The notes: generated by a model from the sequence alone, not told the origin. 34,167 nt of DNA from Actinomycetota bacterium (GCA_005884945.1 VAYM01000158.1:1-34167), one strand, 5' to 3'; shown: positions 15,942 to 24,094, counted from the first letter of the stretch. Made by a program: numbers and translations.

Positions 15942-16303
15942 GCGAGCGCGTCCTCGGCATCGGCGGCGTCTTCTTCCGCGCCGAGCGTCCGGGTGAGCTG
16001 GCCGCGTGGTACGCGGACAAGCTCGGGATCGATCGCGACCCGCAGTTCACCGGCAAGGCCTTCAGTGCGCGCGACGGCGACGAGACGGTCTGGGCGCTCT
16101 TCCCATCGGATACCACGTACTTCGGGTCGAGCGACAACCAGCTCATGGTCAACTACCGCGTGCGCGATCTGGACGCGATGCTCGCGCAGCTACGCGCCGC
16201 AGGGGTGGCGGTCGACGAGCGCGTCGAGGAGATCGAGAACGGCCGCTTCGGCTGGGCGACCGATCCGGAGGGAAATCGCATCGAGCTCTGGGAGCCGCGA
16301 TGA
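15938..16303 (+). CDS. VOC-family (glyoxalase/bleomycin resistance-like) protein
   Basis: A 121-residue protein with the beta-alpha-beta-beta-beta repeats of the vicinal oxygen chelate fold. The first half reads GIGGVFFRAERPGELAAWY ADKLGI. The second ends with the family-typical WATDPEGNRIELWEP, whose Glu is a usual metal ligand. The first-half position that is often His in metal enzymes (as in GLxHVxFxV) is not evident here, so it may lack metal activity. ATG 15938 overlaps the GCS2 ligase stop (ATGA) and its own stop overlaps the next ATG, so the three genes form one coupled operon. Function and substrate are unknown. Confidence 0.85.
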   Translation: MSERVLGIGGVFFRAERPGELAAWYADKLGIDRDPQFTGKAFSARDGDETVWALFPSDTTYFGSSDNQLMVNYRVRDLDAMLAQLRAAGVAVDERVEEIENGRFGWATDPEGNRIELWEPR

Positions 16304-16602
16304 CCGAGGAGCAGCCGCCCGCCGGACAGAGCGACGAGGAGCTCCTGAAGCAGGTCGAGGAGGAGTTGAAGAAGCTGAAGGTCGCCGACCTGCTCGTGCA
16401 GATGCTCTACACGGTCTCGTCGCTGGGCTACCGGAAGCTGTCCGCCGAAGACCGCGACCTCGACCAGGCGAAGCTCGCGATCGAGTCGCTGCGTGCGCTC
16501 CTCCCGGTGCTGGAGGGCGCCGTGCCGGACGACGTGCTCCGAGACTTCCGGCAGGTGACGTCCAACTTGCAACTGGCCTACGGCGACGCGGCAAAGGCGT
16601 GA
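16300..16602 (+). CDS. DUF1844-like small helical protein
   Basis: A 100-residue, mostly helical and acidic protein. The opening is a charged coiled-coil-like stretch (DEELLKQVEEELKKLKV, about residues 14-30). Then come VADLLVQMLYTVSSLGYRKL and DLDQAKLAIESLRALLPVLE, which resemble the DUF1844 pattern of a small hydrophobic helix followed by a charged amphipathic one. It ends with VLRDFRQVTSNLQLAY. The family has no known biochemical role. ATG 16300 overlaps the VOC stop (ATGA), so it is the last gene of the GCS2-VOC operon. The family name is my recognition and is less certain than the reality of the gene. Confidence 0.7.
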   Translation: MTEEQPPAGQSDEELLKQVEEELKKLKVADLLVQMLYTVSSLGYRKLSAEDRDLDQAKLAIESLRALLPVLEGAVPDDVLRDFRQVTSNLQLAYGDAAKA

Positions 16603-16630
16603 GGCAGCCTCCTCGGGCCGGGCCGTGTGA

Positions 16631-16636
16631 TAGAAA
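16631..16636 (+). promoter_or_regulatory. probable -10 element (TGATAGAAA) for hppA
   Basis: TGATAGAAA is an extended -10 candidate. Its expected start point, about 7 bases downstream, coincides with the first base of the hairpin at 16643. Confidence 0.4.
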
Positions 16637-16642
16637 CCGGCC

Positions 16643-16662
16643 GCGCCGAGGACACTCGGCGC
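16643..16662 (+). other. 8-bp perfect hairpin at the predicted 5' end of hppA mRNA
   Basis: GCGCCGAG and CTCGGCGC pair perfectly around a GACA loop. It could be a 5'-terminal stabilising stem of the hppA leader or, read with the following ACGACTTT, a weak terminator of the upstream operon. Confidence 0.6.
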
Positions 16663-16686
16663 ACGACTTTGTGAGGGGGTAGAGCG

Positions 16687-18738
16687 GTGCCGGTAGCCAG
16701 CTTCTTCAACGACCATGCGGTGCTGTTCGCGCTCATCTGCGCCGCGGTCGCGATCGCCTACGGGCTCGTGCTCACCGTCTGGCTGCTGCGGCTACCGGCC
16801 GGCAACGAGCGGATGCGCGAGATCGCGCGCGCCGTGCAGGAAGGCGCCGCGGCCTACCTCAAGCGGCAGTACCTGACGATCGCTGCGGTGTCGGTCGTCC
16901 CGTTCCTCCTGCTCGGCTTCTACCACAAGCTCGGCTGGGGAACCGCGATCGGCTTCCTGATCGGCGCGACGCTCTCCGCGTCGGCGGGCTTCATCGGCAT
17001 GAACGTCGCCGTGCGGTCGAACTCCCGCACTGCCGAGGCCGCGCGGCACGGACTGAAGCCCGCGCTCACCGTCGCGTTCCGCGCGGGGTCGGTGACGGGC
17101 ATGCTCGTCGTTGGGCTCGGCTTGCTCGGCGTCGCCGGCTACTACTGGGTGCTGACCGACTGGTTCAACCATTCGCCGAAGTCCGCGATCAACGACCTCG
17201 TCGGCCTCGCGTTCGGCGGCTCGCTGATCTCGGTGTTCGCGCGACTGGGCGGCGGGATCTACACGAAGGCGGCGGACGTCGGCGCCGACCTCGTCGGCAA
17301 GATCGAGGCCGGCATCCCCGAGGACGATCCGCGGAACCCCGCCGTCATCGCCGACAACGTCGGCGACAACGTCGGCGACTGCGCCGGGATGGCGGCGGAC
17401 CTCTTCGAGACGTACGCGGTCACGGCCGTCGCCGTGATGCTGATCGCCGTGACGACGTTCCCCAACTCGCGGCTCTACCTCTTCCCGATCGCGATCGGAG
17501 GCATCTCGATCATCTCGTCCGTGATCGGCACGTTCTTCGCGCGCGTCGGCAAACGCGGCTCGATCATGAACGCCCTCTATCAGGCGGTCATCGTCGCGAC
17601 GGTCCTCTCCGCGATCGGCTTCATTCCCGTCACGCATGCGTTCTACAAGCACACCGAGTTCTCGTTCGGGGACTTGTACATCTCCGCGATCGTCGGCCTC
17701 GTCGTCACGTTCCTGCTCGTCGCGATCACCGAGTACTACACCGGCACGCGCTGGGGGCCCGTGAAGTCGATCTCGTCCGCGTCCCAGACGGGCCACGCGA
17801 CGAACATCATCGAAGGGCTCGCCGTCGGGATGCAGGCGACTGCGCTGCCCGTCGTCGTCATCGCGGCGGGCATCCTCGTCGCGCACCACTTCGCCGGTCT
17901 CTTCGGGATCGGCGTCGCCGTGATGGCGCAGTTGTCGATGACGGGACTGATCGTCGCGCTCGACGCGTACGGCCCCGTGACCGACAACGCCGGCGGGATC
18001 GCCGAGATGGCGGACCTTCCGGAAGAGGTGCGCGCGATCACCGATCCGCTCGACGCCGTCGGCAACACGACGAAAGCCGTGACGAAGGGCTACGCGATCG
18101 GCAGCGCCGCGCTCGCCGCGCTCGTCCTCTTCGACTCGTACACGTCCGGACTGGGCGACGCCGGGTACACGGTGCGTTTCGAGCTCAACAACGCATGGGT
18201 GATCGCCGGTCTCTTCATCGGCGGGCTCATGCCGTTCCTGTTCGCGTCGCTCGCGATGCAGGCCGTCGGCCGCGTCGGCGGCGAAGTCGTGACCGAGGTG
18301 CGGCGGCAGTTCCGCGAGAACCCCGGCATCATGGAGGGGACCACGCGACCCGAATACGGGCGCGCGATCAACATCGTCACGAAGTCGGCGATCAAGCAGA
18401 TGCTCCTGCCGGCGCTGATTCCGATCGCGTTTCCCGTGATCGTCGGGATCATCAACGCGAAGATGCTCGGAGGGCTCCTGATCGGGACCATCGTCACCGG
18501 CCTCTTCCTCGCGATCGCGATGACGTCCGGCGGCGGCGCGTGGGACAACGCGAAGAAGTTGATCGAGGACGGCGCGTACGGCGGCAAGGGCTCGGAGGCG
18601 CATGCGGCGTCCGTTACCGGCGACACGGTCGGCGACCCCTACAAGGACACGGCGGGCCCGGCGATCAACCCGATGATCAAGATCGCCAACATCGTCGCGA
18701 TCCTGATCATCCCCCTGGTCGTTTCGATTCACACCTGA
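16687..18738 (+). CDS. hppA: membrane-bound proton-translocating pyrophosphatase
   Basis: A 683-residue integral membrane pyrophosphatase that couples pyrophosphate hydrolysis to ion pumping. The catalytic loops are unmistakable: [20 protein letters not shown] and [19 protein letters not shown], later [16 protein letters not shown], and near the C-terminus [14 protein letters not shown] and [15 protein letters not shown]. The [10 protein letters not shown] stretch has Lys where K+-dependent enzymes have Ala, which marks the K+-independent, H+-pumping class. About 16 membrane segments are expected and the hydrophobic pattern agrees. GTG 16687 follows GAGGGGGT with about 7 bases spacing. A -10 element and a 5' hairpin precede it. 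A small membrane peptide may follow two bases after the stop. Confidence 0.97.
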   Translation: MPVASFFNDHAVLFALICAAVAIAYGLVLTVWLLRLPAGNERMREIARAVQEGAAAYLKRQYLTIAAVSVVPFLLLGFYHKLGWGTAIGFLIGATLSASAGFIGMNVAVRSNSRTAEAARHGLKPALTVAFRAGSVTGMLVVGLGLLGVAGYYWVLTDWFNHSPKSAINDLVGLAFGGSLISVFARLGGGIYTKAADVGADLVGKIEAGIPEDDPRNPAVIADNVGDNVGDCAGMAADLFETYAVTAVAVMLIAVTTFPNSRLYLFPIAIGGISIISSVIGTFFARVGKRGSIMNALYQAVIVATVLSAIGFIPVTHAFYKHTEFSFGDLYISAIVGLVVTFLLVAITEYYTGTRWGPVKSISSASQTGHATNIIEGLAVGMQATALPVVVIAAGILVAHHFAGLFGIGVAVMAQLSMTGLIVALDAYGPVTDNAGGIAEMADLPEEVRAITDPLDAVGNTTKAVTKGYAIGSAALAALVLFDSYTSGLGDAGYTVRFELNNAWVIAGLFIGGLMPFLFASLAMQAVGRVGGEVVTEVRRQFRENPGIMEGTTRPEYGRAINIVTKSAIKQMLLPALIPIAFPVIVGIINAKMLGGLLIGTIVTGLFLAIAMTSGGGAWDNAKKLIEDGAYGGKGSEAHAASVTGDTVGDPYKDTAGPAINPMIKIANIVAILIIPLVVSIHT

Positions 18739-18740
18739 CG

Positions 18741-18839
18741 GTGTTCTCCTCCGTGCGCGCCGTGGAGCGGCCAGTTCAATACGCAAGCGCGCTCATCGTT
18801 CTCGCCTGCGTGATCGCCCTCGGAGTGCGAGGCGCGTAA
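18741..18839 (+). CDS. putative 32-residue single-span membrane peptide
   Basis: An open frame from GTG 18741 to TAA 18839 starts two bases after the hppA stop. It encodes a short charged N-terminus (VFSSVRAVERPVQYA) and one hydrophobic segment (SALIVLACVIALGV) ending RGA. The spacing suggests translational coupling to hppA. No homologue is known to me, and a GC-rich region can give such a frame by chance. A later GTG at 18762 would give a 25-residue version. Confidence 0.4.
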   Translation: MFSSVRAVERPVQYASALIVLACVIALGVRGA

Positions 18840-18856
18840 ACCATTCAGGCCCGGCC

Positions 18857-18866
18857 GCAGGCCTGC
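18857..18866. repeat. perfect 10-bp palindrome GCAGGCCTGC
   Basis: The palindrome lies 4 bases upstream of the -10 element of the APC gene, in the promoter spacer where a repressor site would act. It could equally be chance in GC-rich sequence. Confidence 0.35.
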
Positions 18867-18870
18867 TGCC

Positions 18871-18876
18871 TAGACT
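18871..18876 (+). promoter_or_regulatory. -10 element TAGACT, leaderless start
   Basis: TAGACT lies 6 bases before GTG 18883 with no ribosome binding site between. Confidence 0.6.
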
Positions 18877-18882
18877 CCGCGC

Positions 18883-20817
18883 GTGGCGTCCGACGCGCCG
18901 ACTGCGACCGTTGCTGCGCCTCCGCGGCGAGGGCGGCGGCGCCGGGCGCAGGGGCTCGAGCGGGTCCTCGGCACGCCCGCGCTCTTCGCGACCGCCTACG
19001 GCAACGTCGGCTCCTCGATCTACTACGCACTCGGCCTCGTCGCCGGGATCGCGCTCGGCCTCACGCCGCTCGTCTTCGTCATCAGCGGCCTGATCTTCGC
19101 CGCGACCGCGGCAACCTACGCCGAAGGCACCGTCAGATACCCGGAGGCGGGCGGCTCGTCGTCCTTCGCGCGGCACGCGTTCAACGAGTTCGTCTCGTTC
19201 GCGGCGGCCTGGGCGCAGATGCTCAACTACGTCGTCACGATCGCGATCTCCGCGTTCTTCGTCCCGCACTACCTGTCGATCTTCTGGGAGCCGCTGAAGA
19301 CGAACCCGTGGGACATCATCGGCGGGGTCGTCGTGATCGTCTTCCTCGTCGCGCTGAACATCGTCGGGATCAAGGAAGCGGCGGGACTGAACATCTTCCT
19401 CGCCGTCATCGACTTCGGCACGCAGCTGTTGCTCGTGATCATCGGCTTCGTGCTCATCTTCGATCCGCACGTCGTCTTCCACCGGAACATCCACTGGGGC
19501 GTCGCGCCGACGTGGACGAACTTCCTGCTCGCGATCCCGATCGCGATGATCGCGTACACCGGGATCGAGACGGTCTCGAACCTCGCGGAGGAGGCGCGCG
19601 ACCCGCCGCGCGACATCCCGCGCTCGATCAGCTGGGTCGCGGGCGCGGTGTTCGCGATCTACTTCACGCTTCCGCTCGTCGCGTTGTCGGCGCTGCCGGT
19701 CAAGCACGTCGGCCACGGCTACCAGACGCTGCTCGGCGAGCCGCCCGACAAGCACGGCTTCGCGAACGACCCGGTGCTCGGGCTCGTCGAGAACCTCGGC
19801 CTCCACGGACACGTCCTGAGCGCCGCGAAGATCTACGTCGGGATCCTCGCCGCGACGATCCTGTTCATCGCGACGAACGCGGGTGTGATCGGCGCGTCGC
19901 GCATCACGTACGCCATGGCGACGTACCGGCAGCTGCCGGAGCGGTTCCGGCGCCTGCATCCGACGTTCAAGACGCCGTGGTTGTCGCTCGTCGTCTTCGC
20001 AGGGATCGCGTCGATCGCCGTCCTCCTTCCGGGCCAGGTCAACTTCCTCGGCGATCTCTACGCCTTCGGGGCGATGCTCTCGTTCACGATCGCGCACGCC
20101 GCAGTGATCGCGCTGCGGACGCGGCGTGAGAAGGAGATCGGCTTCCGCGCCCGCCCGAATGTCCGCCTGGGCGGGATCGACTGGCCGCTGTTCGCGATCT
20201 TCGGCGCGTTCGGCACCGGCGCGGCCTGGCTCGTCGTCGTCGTCCAGAAGCCCGACGCGCGGTGGACCGGGCTCGCCTGGATCGCGCTCGGCCTGATCAC
20301 ATACGCGATGTACAGGAAGTACATCGCCCACCTGCCCTTGCGCGAGACCGTGCGCGCGCCGGTCGTCATCGGCAAGGCCGTCGCGCTCGAGTACCGCAGC
20401 ATCCTCGTCCCGGTGAAGCCGGGGCGCATGTCGCAGGAGGCCCTCGACTTCGCATGCCGGCTCGCCGCGCAGCGGCGGACGAGGATCGCCGCGCTCGCGG
20501 TCCTCGCGATCCCCCTGGAGCTGTCGATCGACTCGACGCTTCCGAACGAGGACGCCGAGGCGTACGAGGTGCTCGACGCCGCGCACGCGATCGGAGAGCT
20601 CTACGGGGTCGACGTGATCGAGCGGCTCGTGCGAGCTCGTAGCGCCGGCCGTGCGATCGTCGAGGAGGCGAAGCGCCGCGGGACGGAGATCATCGTCATG
20701 GGTGCGCCCCGGCGCGACCGTCCGCGGCGCACGATCTTCAGCGACACCGTCGACTACGTCCTCAAGAACGCGCCCTGCCGCGTGATGGTCGTCGCCGCCG
20801 GCCGCCAGGCCGCGTGA
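18883..20817 (+). CDS. APC-family permease with C-terminal UspA domain (first copy)
   Basis: A 644-residue transporter. A basic N-terminal tail (PPRRGRRRRAQGLERVLG) leads into an APC-superfamily core of about 12 membrane segments (residues about 35-480). The first helix is broken by AYGNVGSSIYYALG, the usual unwound substrate site, followed by EGTVRYPEAGGSSSFARHAFNE; TGIETVSNLAEEARDPPRDIP is the conserved loop after a middle helix. From about residue 503 (RSILVPVKPGRMSQEAL) to the end is a universal-stress-protein domain closing with VLKNAPCRVMVVAA. The layout resembles KimA-type potassium importers and mycobacterial APC permeases beside trkA genes; an amino-acid substrate is equally possible. 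A -10 hexamer lies 6 bases before the start, and its stop overlaps the start of a small membrane protein. Confidence 0.9.
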   Translation: MASDAPTATVAAPPRRGRRRRAQGLERVLGTPALFATAYGNVGSSIYYALGLVAGIALGLTPLVFVISGLIFAATAATYAEGTVRYPEAGGSSSFARHAFNEFVSFAAAWAQMLNYVVTIAISAFFVPHYLSIFWEPLKTNPWDIIGGVVVIVFLVALNIVGIKEAAGLNIFLAVIDFGTQLLLVIIGFVLIFDPHVVFHRNIHWGVAPTWTNFLLAIPIAMIAYTGIETVSNLAEEARDPPRDIPRSISWVAGAVFAIYFTLPLVALSALPVKHVGHGYQTLLGEPPDKHGFANDPVLGLVENLGLHGHVLSAAKIYVGILAATILFIATNAGVIGASRITYAMATYRQLPERFRRLHPTFKTPWLSLVVFAGIASIAVLLPGQVNFLGDLYAFGAMLSFTIAHAAVIALRTRREKEIGFRARPNVRLGGIDWPLFAIFGAFGTGAAWLVVVVQKPDARWTGLAWIALGLITYAMYRKYIAHLPLRETVRAPVVIGKAVALEYRSILVPVKPGRMSQEALDFACRLAAQRRTRIAALAVLAIPLELSIDSTLPNEDAEAYEVLDAAHAIGELYGVDVIERLVRARSAGRAIVEEAKRRGTEIIVMGAPRRDRPRRTIFSDTVDYVLKNAPCRVMVVAAGRQAA

Positions 20818-20984
20818 GGGCCTACCGCGCGGCGACGCTCGCGCTCGCGGTCGTTTTCGTCGGGATCGGGATCGCGCTCGCCGTCGAGGCCGCGGTCGTC
20901 GGCGGCGCGCTCGGGTACCTCCTCGGGCTGCTGTTCGTCGGCGCGGGTGCCGGCCGGCTGTACCTCCTGCTCGGCCGTCGGTAA
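20814..20984 (+). CDS. 56-residue two-span membrane protein
   Basis: GTG 20814 overlaps the stop of the first APC permease (GTGA), and the frame runs to TAA 20984. The peptide has a basic start (RAYRAA), two hydrophobic segments (TLALAVVFVGIGIALAVEAA and GALGYLLGLLFVGAGAG) and a basic end (RLYLLLGRR), a plausible helical hairpin. It lies between two APC-UspA permeases and is translationally coupled to the first. No family is known to me; an accessory or regulatory subunit of the permease is a guess. Confidence 0.65.
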   Translation: MRAYRAATLALAVVFVGIGIALAVEAAVVGGALGYLLGLLFVGAGAGRLYLLLGRR

Positions 20985-20991
20985 CGACGCA

Positions 20992-20997
20992 TAAGCT
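20992..20997 (+). promoter_or_regulatory. -10 element TAAGCT, leaderless start
   Basis: TAAGCT lies 6 bases before GTG 21004, just after the stop of the small membrane protein. Confidence 0.58.
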
Positions 20998-21003
20998 CCG
21001 ATC

Positions 21004-22881
21004 GTGGCCCGCAAGCTGCCACGACTCCAGCGCGTCCTCGATGCGCCGACCCTGTTCGCGATCGCCTACGGAGAGATCGCCTCGTCGATCTACTTCGCCC
21101 TCGGGATCATCGCGTTCCACGCGCTCGGGTTCACGCCGCTCGTCCTGCTCGTGGCCGGTGCGCTCTTCCTCGTCGTCTCGCTCTCGTACGCGGAGGGAAC
21201 GGCCGCGATCCGCGAGACGGGCGGCGCCGCGACGCTCGTCCGCATCGCCTTCAACGACCTGTGGGGATTCGTCACCGGCTGGGCGCTCTTCCTCGACTAT
21301 CTCATCGTCATCGCGCTCTCGGCGCTGTTCGTCCCGCACTACGTCGCCGGCGCGTTCTTCACGCGCATCCACCGCCCGTGGGACGTCGTCGCCGGCTGTG
21401 GCGTGATCGCCGGGATCGCCGTCATCCGTTTGATCCATCGCACGCGCCTGCACAGGTGGGCGGTGATCGTCGCGATCGTCGACCTCGTGACGCAGTTGCT
21501 GATCATCGTGCTCGGTTTCGCCGTCGTCTTCTCGCCGCATGCGCTCACCCGCGGGACGTCGCTCGGACACTCGCCGTCGTGGCACGACATCGCGTTCGCG
21601 CTGCCGCTGGCGATGCTCGCCTACACGGGCCTCGAGACGATCGCGAACCTCGCCGAGGAGACGCGCCGCCCCGGACGCGACCTGCCGCGCAGCCTCTTCA
21701 GCTCGATCGGCCTGGTCGTCGTCCTCTACGTCCTGATCGCCGCCGTCGCGCTTTCCGCGTTCCCGCCCGCGCACGGGACCGAGCTCGGCTCGACGTGGTT
21801 GCGCTCGCCGCTCGTCGGAGTCGCGACCCAGATTCGCGAACAGGTGCCGAGCGCGATCGGCTACCCGCTGCAGGTCTTCGTGGGGCTCTCCGGCGCGCTG
21901 ATCCTGATCACTGCGGCGACGACGTCGATCTCCGGGTTCGGGCGGCTCGCCTACTCGCTCGGCGAGCACGGCCAGCTGCCGCGGAAGTTCGGATGGCTGA
22001 GTGCAAGGACGCTCGTGTCGCCGCAGTCGATCGTCGGAGCCGCCGCGATCTCGATCCTGCTGCTCGCCGGAACGGCGGCGCTGACGCACCCGGTGTTCTT
22101 CCTGGCGAGCCTCTTCAGCTTCGGCGTCCTGCTCGCGTTCACGGCCACGCAGATCGCGGTGATCAAGCTGCGCTTCTCCGAGCCGGACCGGCGCCGCCCG
22201 TATCGCGTTCCGTTCGCCGTCGGACGGATCCCGATTCCGTCTCTCGTCGGCGCGCTGCTGACCTTCACGGCATGGGTCGTCGCGCTGTCGACGCACGTGG
22301 GCGCCCGTTATGCCGGGCCTGCGTGGCTAGCGTTCGGGCTCGCCCTCTACGTCGTCGTGCGGAAGTCGCGCGGCGAGGGCCTGCTCGAGCGCGTCGTCTC
22401 GGCCGACGAGCATCGCGGCCTTGCGGAGGCGGAGTACTCGCGCATCCTCGTGCCGATGAAGCTCGGGGAGATCGGGGAAGAGATGGTCGCGACGGCGGTC
22501 AAGCTCGCGCAGGAGCGCGGCGCGGCCGTCGACGCGCTGCACGTGATCCGCGTCCCGCTCGACCAGGCGCTCGAGGCCGAGTTGTGGGACGAGGAGGAGC
22601 GGGCGGAGGCGTCGCTGGCGGAGGCGAAGCTGCTCGGCGCCGACCACGGCGTCGAGGTGCACGGACACACGGTCCGGGCGCGCTCGATCGGGCAGGCGAT
22701 CGTCGACGAGGCGACGCGCCTGGATGCGGACCTGATCGTCCTCGGGTCGTCGCCGCGCTGGCGGAGACAGTCGAGGTTCTTCTCTCCGACCGTCGAATAC
22801 GTCCTCAAGAAAGCGCCGACCGAAGTGCTCATCGTCGCCTTCCCCCAGAGCGCCCTGGAACCAGAGGCGGCGCCGGTGTGA
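21004..22881 (+). CDS. APC-family permease with C-terminal UspA domain (second copy)
   Basis: A 625-residue paralogue of the upstream permease. The N-terminus is shorter (RKLPRLQRVLDAPTLFAIAY). The unwound first helix reads AYGEIASSIYFALG, followed by EGTAAIRETGGAATLVRIAF. The conserved loop is TGLETIANLAEETRRPGRDLP. The UspA domain starts near residue 478 (SRILVPMKLGEIGEEM) and ends VLKKAPTEVLIVAFPQ. The two copies differ at the first-helix site (GNVGSS against GEIASS), which could reflect different substrates or affinities. It is followed after 85 bases by two TrkA/RCK genes. Potassium uptake of KimA type is suggested by the neighbours and domain layout but not shown by the sequence alone. 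Confidence 0.9.
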   Translation: MARKLPRLQRVLDAPTLFAIAYGEIASSIYFALGIIAFHALGFTPLVLLVAGALFLVVSLSYAEGTAAIRETGGAATLVRIAFNDLWGFVTGWALFLDYLIVIALSALFVPHYVAGAFFTRIHRPWDVVAGCGVIAGIAVIRLIHRTRLHRWAVIVAIVDLVTQLLIIVLGFAVVFSPHALTRGTSLGHSPSWHDIAFALPLAMLAYTGLETIANLAEETRRPGRDLPRSLFSSIGLVVVLYVLIAAVALSAFPPAHGTELGSTWLRSPLVGVATQIREQVPSAIGYPLQVFVGLSGALILITAATTSISGFGRLAYSLGEHGQLPRKFGWLSARTLVSPQSIVGAAAISILLLAGTAALTHPVFFLASLFSFGVLLAFTATQIAVIKLRFSEPDRRRPYRVPFAVGRIPIPSLVGALLTFTAWVVALSTHVGARYAGPAWLAFGLALYVVVRKSRGEGLLERVVSADEHRGLAEAEYSRILVPMKLGEIGEEMVATAVKLAQERGAAVDALHVIRVPLDQALEAELWDEEERAEASLAEAKLLGADHGVEVHGHTVRARSIGQAIVDEATRLDADLIVLGSSPRWRRQSRFFSPTVEYVLKKAPTEVLIVAFPQSALEPEAAPV

Positions 22882-22892
22882 CGCTTCGAAAC

Positions 22893-22924
22893 GTCCGTGG
22901 ACCTAGTCGCGGGTCGAGACGGAC
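22893..22924 (+). terminator. candidate stem-loop after the second APC gene
   Basis: GTCCGT (22893-22898) pairs with ACGGAC (22919-22924), and inside it GACC pairs with GGTC around an 8-base loop, with small bulges. There is no T-run after it, so termination is uncertain. Confidence 0.3.
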
Positions 22925-22954
22925 CGGCCCCCGCATGACGGCCCGAAACAGAGC

Positions 22955-22960
22955 TAGGCT
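22955..22960 (+). promoter_or_regulatory. -10 element TAGGCT, leaderless start
   Basis: TAGGCT is 6 bases before GTG 22967, the same hexamer and spacing as at 1243-1255. Confidence 0.6.
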
Positions 22961-22966
22961 GAGTCC

Positions 22967-23401
22967 GTGAAAGTCTTGATCATCGGCTGCGGCCGAGTTG
23001 GCTCGACCGTGGCGAAGCGGCTGGCCGCCGAGGGCTGGGAGGTCACGGCGGTCGACGAGAAGGAGGGCGCGCTGTCTCGGCTGGGCGAGGACTGGACCGG
23101 CGGCTTCGTCGTCGGTCACGGGATGGACACGGACGTCCTCCGCGAGGCCGGGGTCGACGACGCCGAGGCGGTCGTCGTCGCGACCGACGGCGACAACACG
23201 AACATCGTCATCGGGCAGGTCGCGCAGAAGCGATTCGGGATCGACTGCACCGTCGTGCGGATCCTCGACCCGGCGCGCGCGGAGTTCTACCGCCAGCGGG
23301 GCTTGCGCACCGTCTGTCCCACGTCGACGGCGATCGACGTCCTCACGGACGCCGTCCGCTCCTGTGAGATCCGACGCGAGCCGGAGGCGACGCCCGCTTA
23401 A
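22967..23401 (+). CDS. TrkA/RCK N-domain protein without RCK_C (CeoC/TrkA-like)
   Basis: A 144-residue NAD-binding regulator of potassium transport. It begins KVLIIGCGRVGSTVAKRLAAEG, a Rossmann GxGxxG site at residues 7-12, then the acidic residue of VTAVDEKEGAL, and continues through the full RCK_N domain (VVVATDGDNTNIVIGQVAQKRF and VVRILDPARAEFYRQRG). The second domain (RCK_C) that binds ligands in TrkA is missing, because the protein ends after about 10 more residues. The gene pairs with the full-length RCK protein directly downstream, like the ceoB/ceoC pair of mycobacteria. It is led by a leaderless-type promoter. Confidence 0.92.
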   Translation: MKVLIIGCGRVGSTVAKRLAAEGWEVTAVDEKEGALSRLGEDWTGGFVVGHGMDTDVLREAGVDDAEAVVVATDGDNTNIVIGQVAQKRFGIDCTVVRILDPARAEFYRQRGLRTVCPTSTAIDVLTDAVRSCEIRREPEATPA

Positions 23402-23403
23402 CC

Positions 23404-24066
23404 ATGTACGTCCTGATCGCAGGCGGCGGCAAGGCGGGCGCAAACGTCATGCGCACGCTGCTCCGGAACGGGCACGAGGCGACGCTGATCGAGCAGGATC
23501 GCGAGCGCTTCGAGCGGCTGGAGCGGGAGTTCGAGCACCAGGCGATGCTGGGCGACGCGACGGAGATCTACGTTCTCGAGAAGGCCGGAATCCGCCGTCC
23601 GCCGGACCTCGTCCTCGCGCTGACGGGCGACGACGAGGACAACATGGTCATCTGTCAGCTCGCGAAGGAGAAGTACGGCGTCGGGAAGGTGATCGCGCGC
23701 GTGAACGATCCTCGGAACCAAGCCCACTTCGACCTGCTCGGGATCTCGCCGACCGTCTGCGCCACGTCCAGCATCCTCGGTCTCGTCGAGCACGAGGTCC
23801 CCGAGCACGAGCTCGTCCACCTGCTCGAGCTCCGGAAGGAGAACCTCGAGATCGTCGAGGTCCAGATCGACAAGGGCTCGCCCGTCGCCGGCAAGAAAGT
23901 GGAGTCCCTGCCGCTGCCGGAGGGCGCGCGCCTGATCTCGGTCATGCGCGACGGCCGCTCCGAGATCGCGGTGGGCTCGACGGAGCTCCAGCCCGGCGAT
24001 CAGGTCCTCGCGATCCTGCAGCCGGGCAAGGAGGACGAGCTCCGCCGGGTGCTCCTCAAGGCCTAG
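23404..24066 (+). CDS. TrkA-family potassium uptake regulator with RCK_N and RCK_C
   Basis: A 220-residue protein with an RCK_N domain (YVLIAGGGKAGANVMRTLLR, residues 2-21; then TLIEQDRERFERLE and ALTGDDEDNMVICQLAKEKY). A C-terminal RCK_C domain follows (LVHLLELRKENLEIVEVQID from about residue 138, ending GDQVLAILQPGKEDELRRVL). These proteins gate Trk-type or related K+ transporters in response to NAD(H), ATP or c-di-AMP. ATG 23404 follows the previous stop by two bases, so the two RCK genes are cotranscribed. No TrkH or KtrB channel is in the window; the nearest transporters are the two APC-UspA permeases upstream. Confidence 0.93.
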   Translation: MYVLIAGGGKAGANVMRTLLRNGHEATLIEQDRERFERLEREFEHQAMLGDATEIYVLEKAGIRRPPDLVLALTGDDEDNMVICQLAKEKYGVGKVIARVNDPRNQAHFDLLGISPTVCATSSILGLVEHEVPEHELVHLLELRKENLEIVEVQIDKGSPVAGKKVESLPLPEGARLISVMRDGRSEIAVGSTELQPGDQVLAILQPGKEDELRRVLLKA

Positions 24067-24094
24067 GAGGACTAGACGCGCCCGGCTGACCGGC

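Noticed and set aside
16792-18786. Minus-strand open frame of 664 codons opposite hppA
   Set aside because: Low-complexity Arg/Asp-rich product fully antisense to a conserved pyrophosphatase; no promoter or ribosome binding site.
18793-22296. Minus-strand open frame of 1167 codons opposite the two APC permeases
   Set aside because: It is extremely Arg/Asp/Glu-rich without motifs and lies codon-antiparallel to two clear transporters; such frames are typical of GC-rich DNA.
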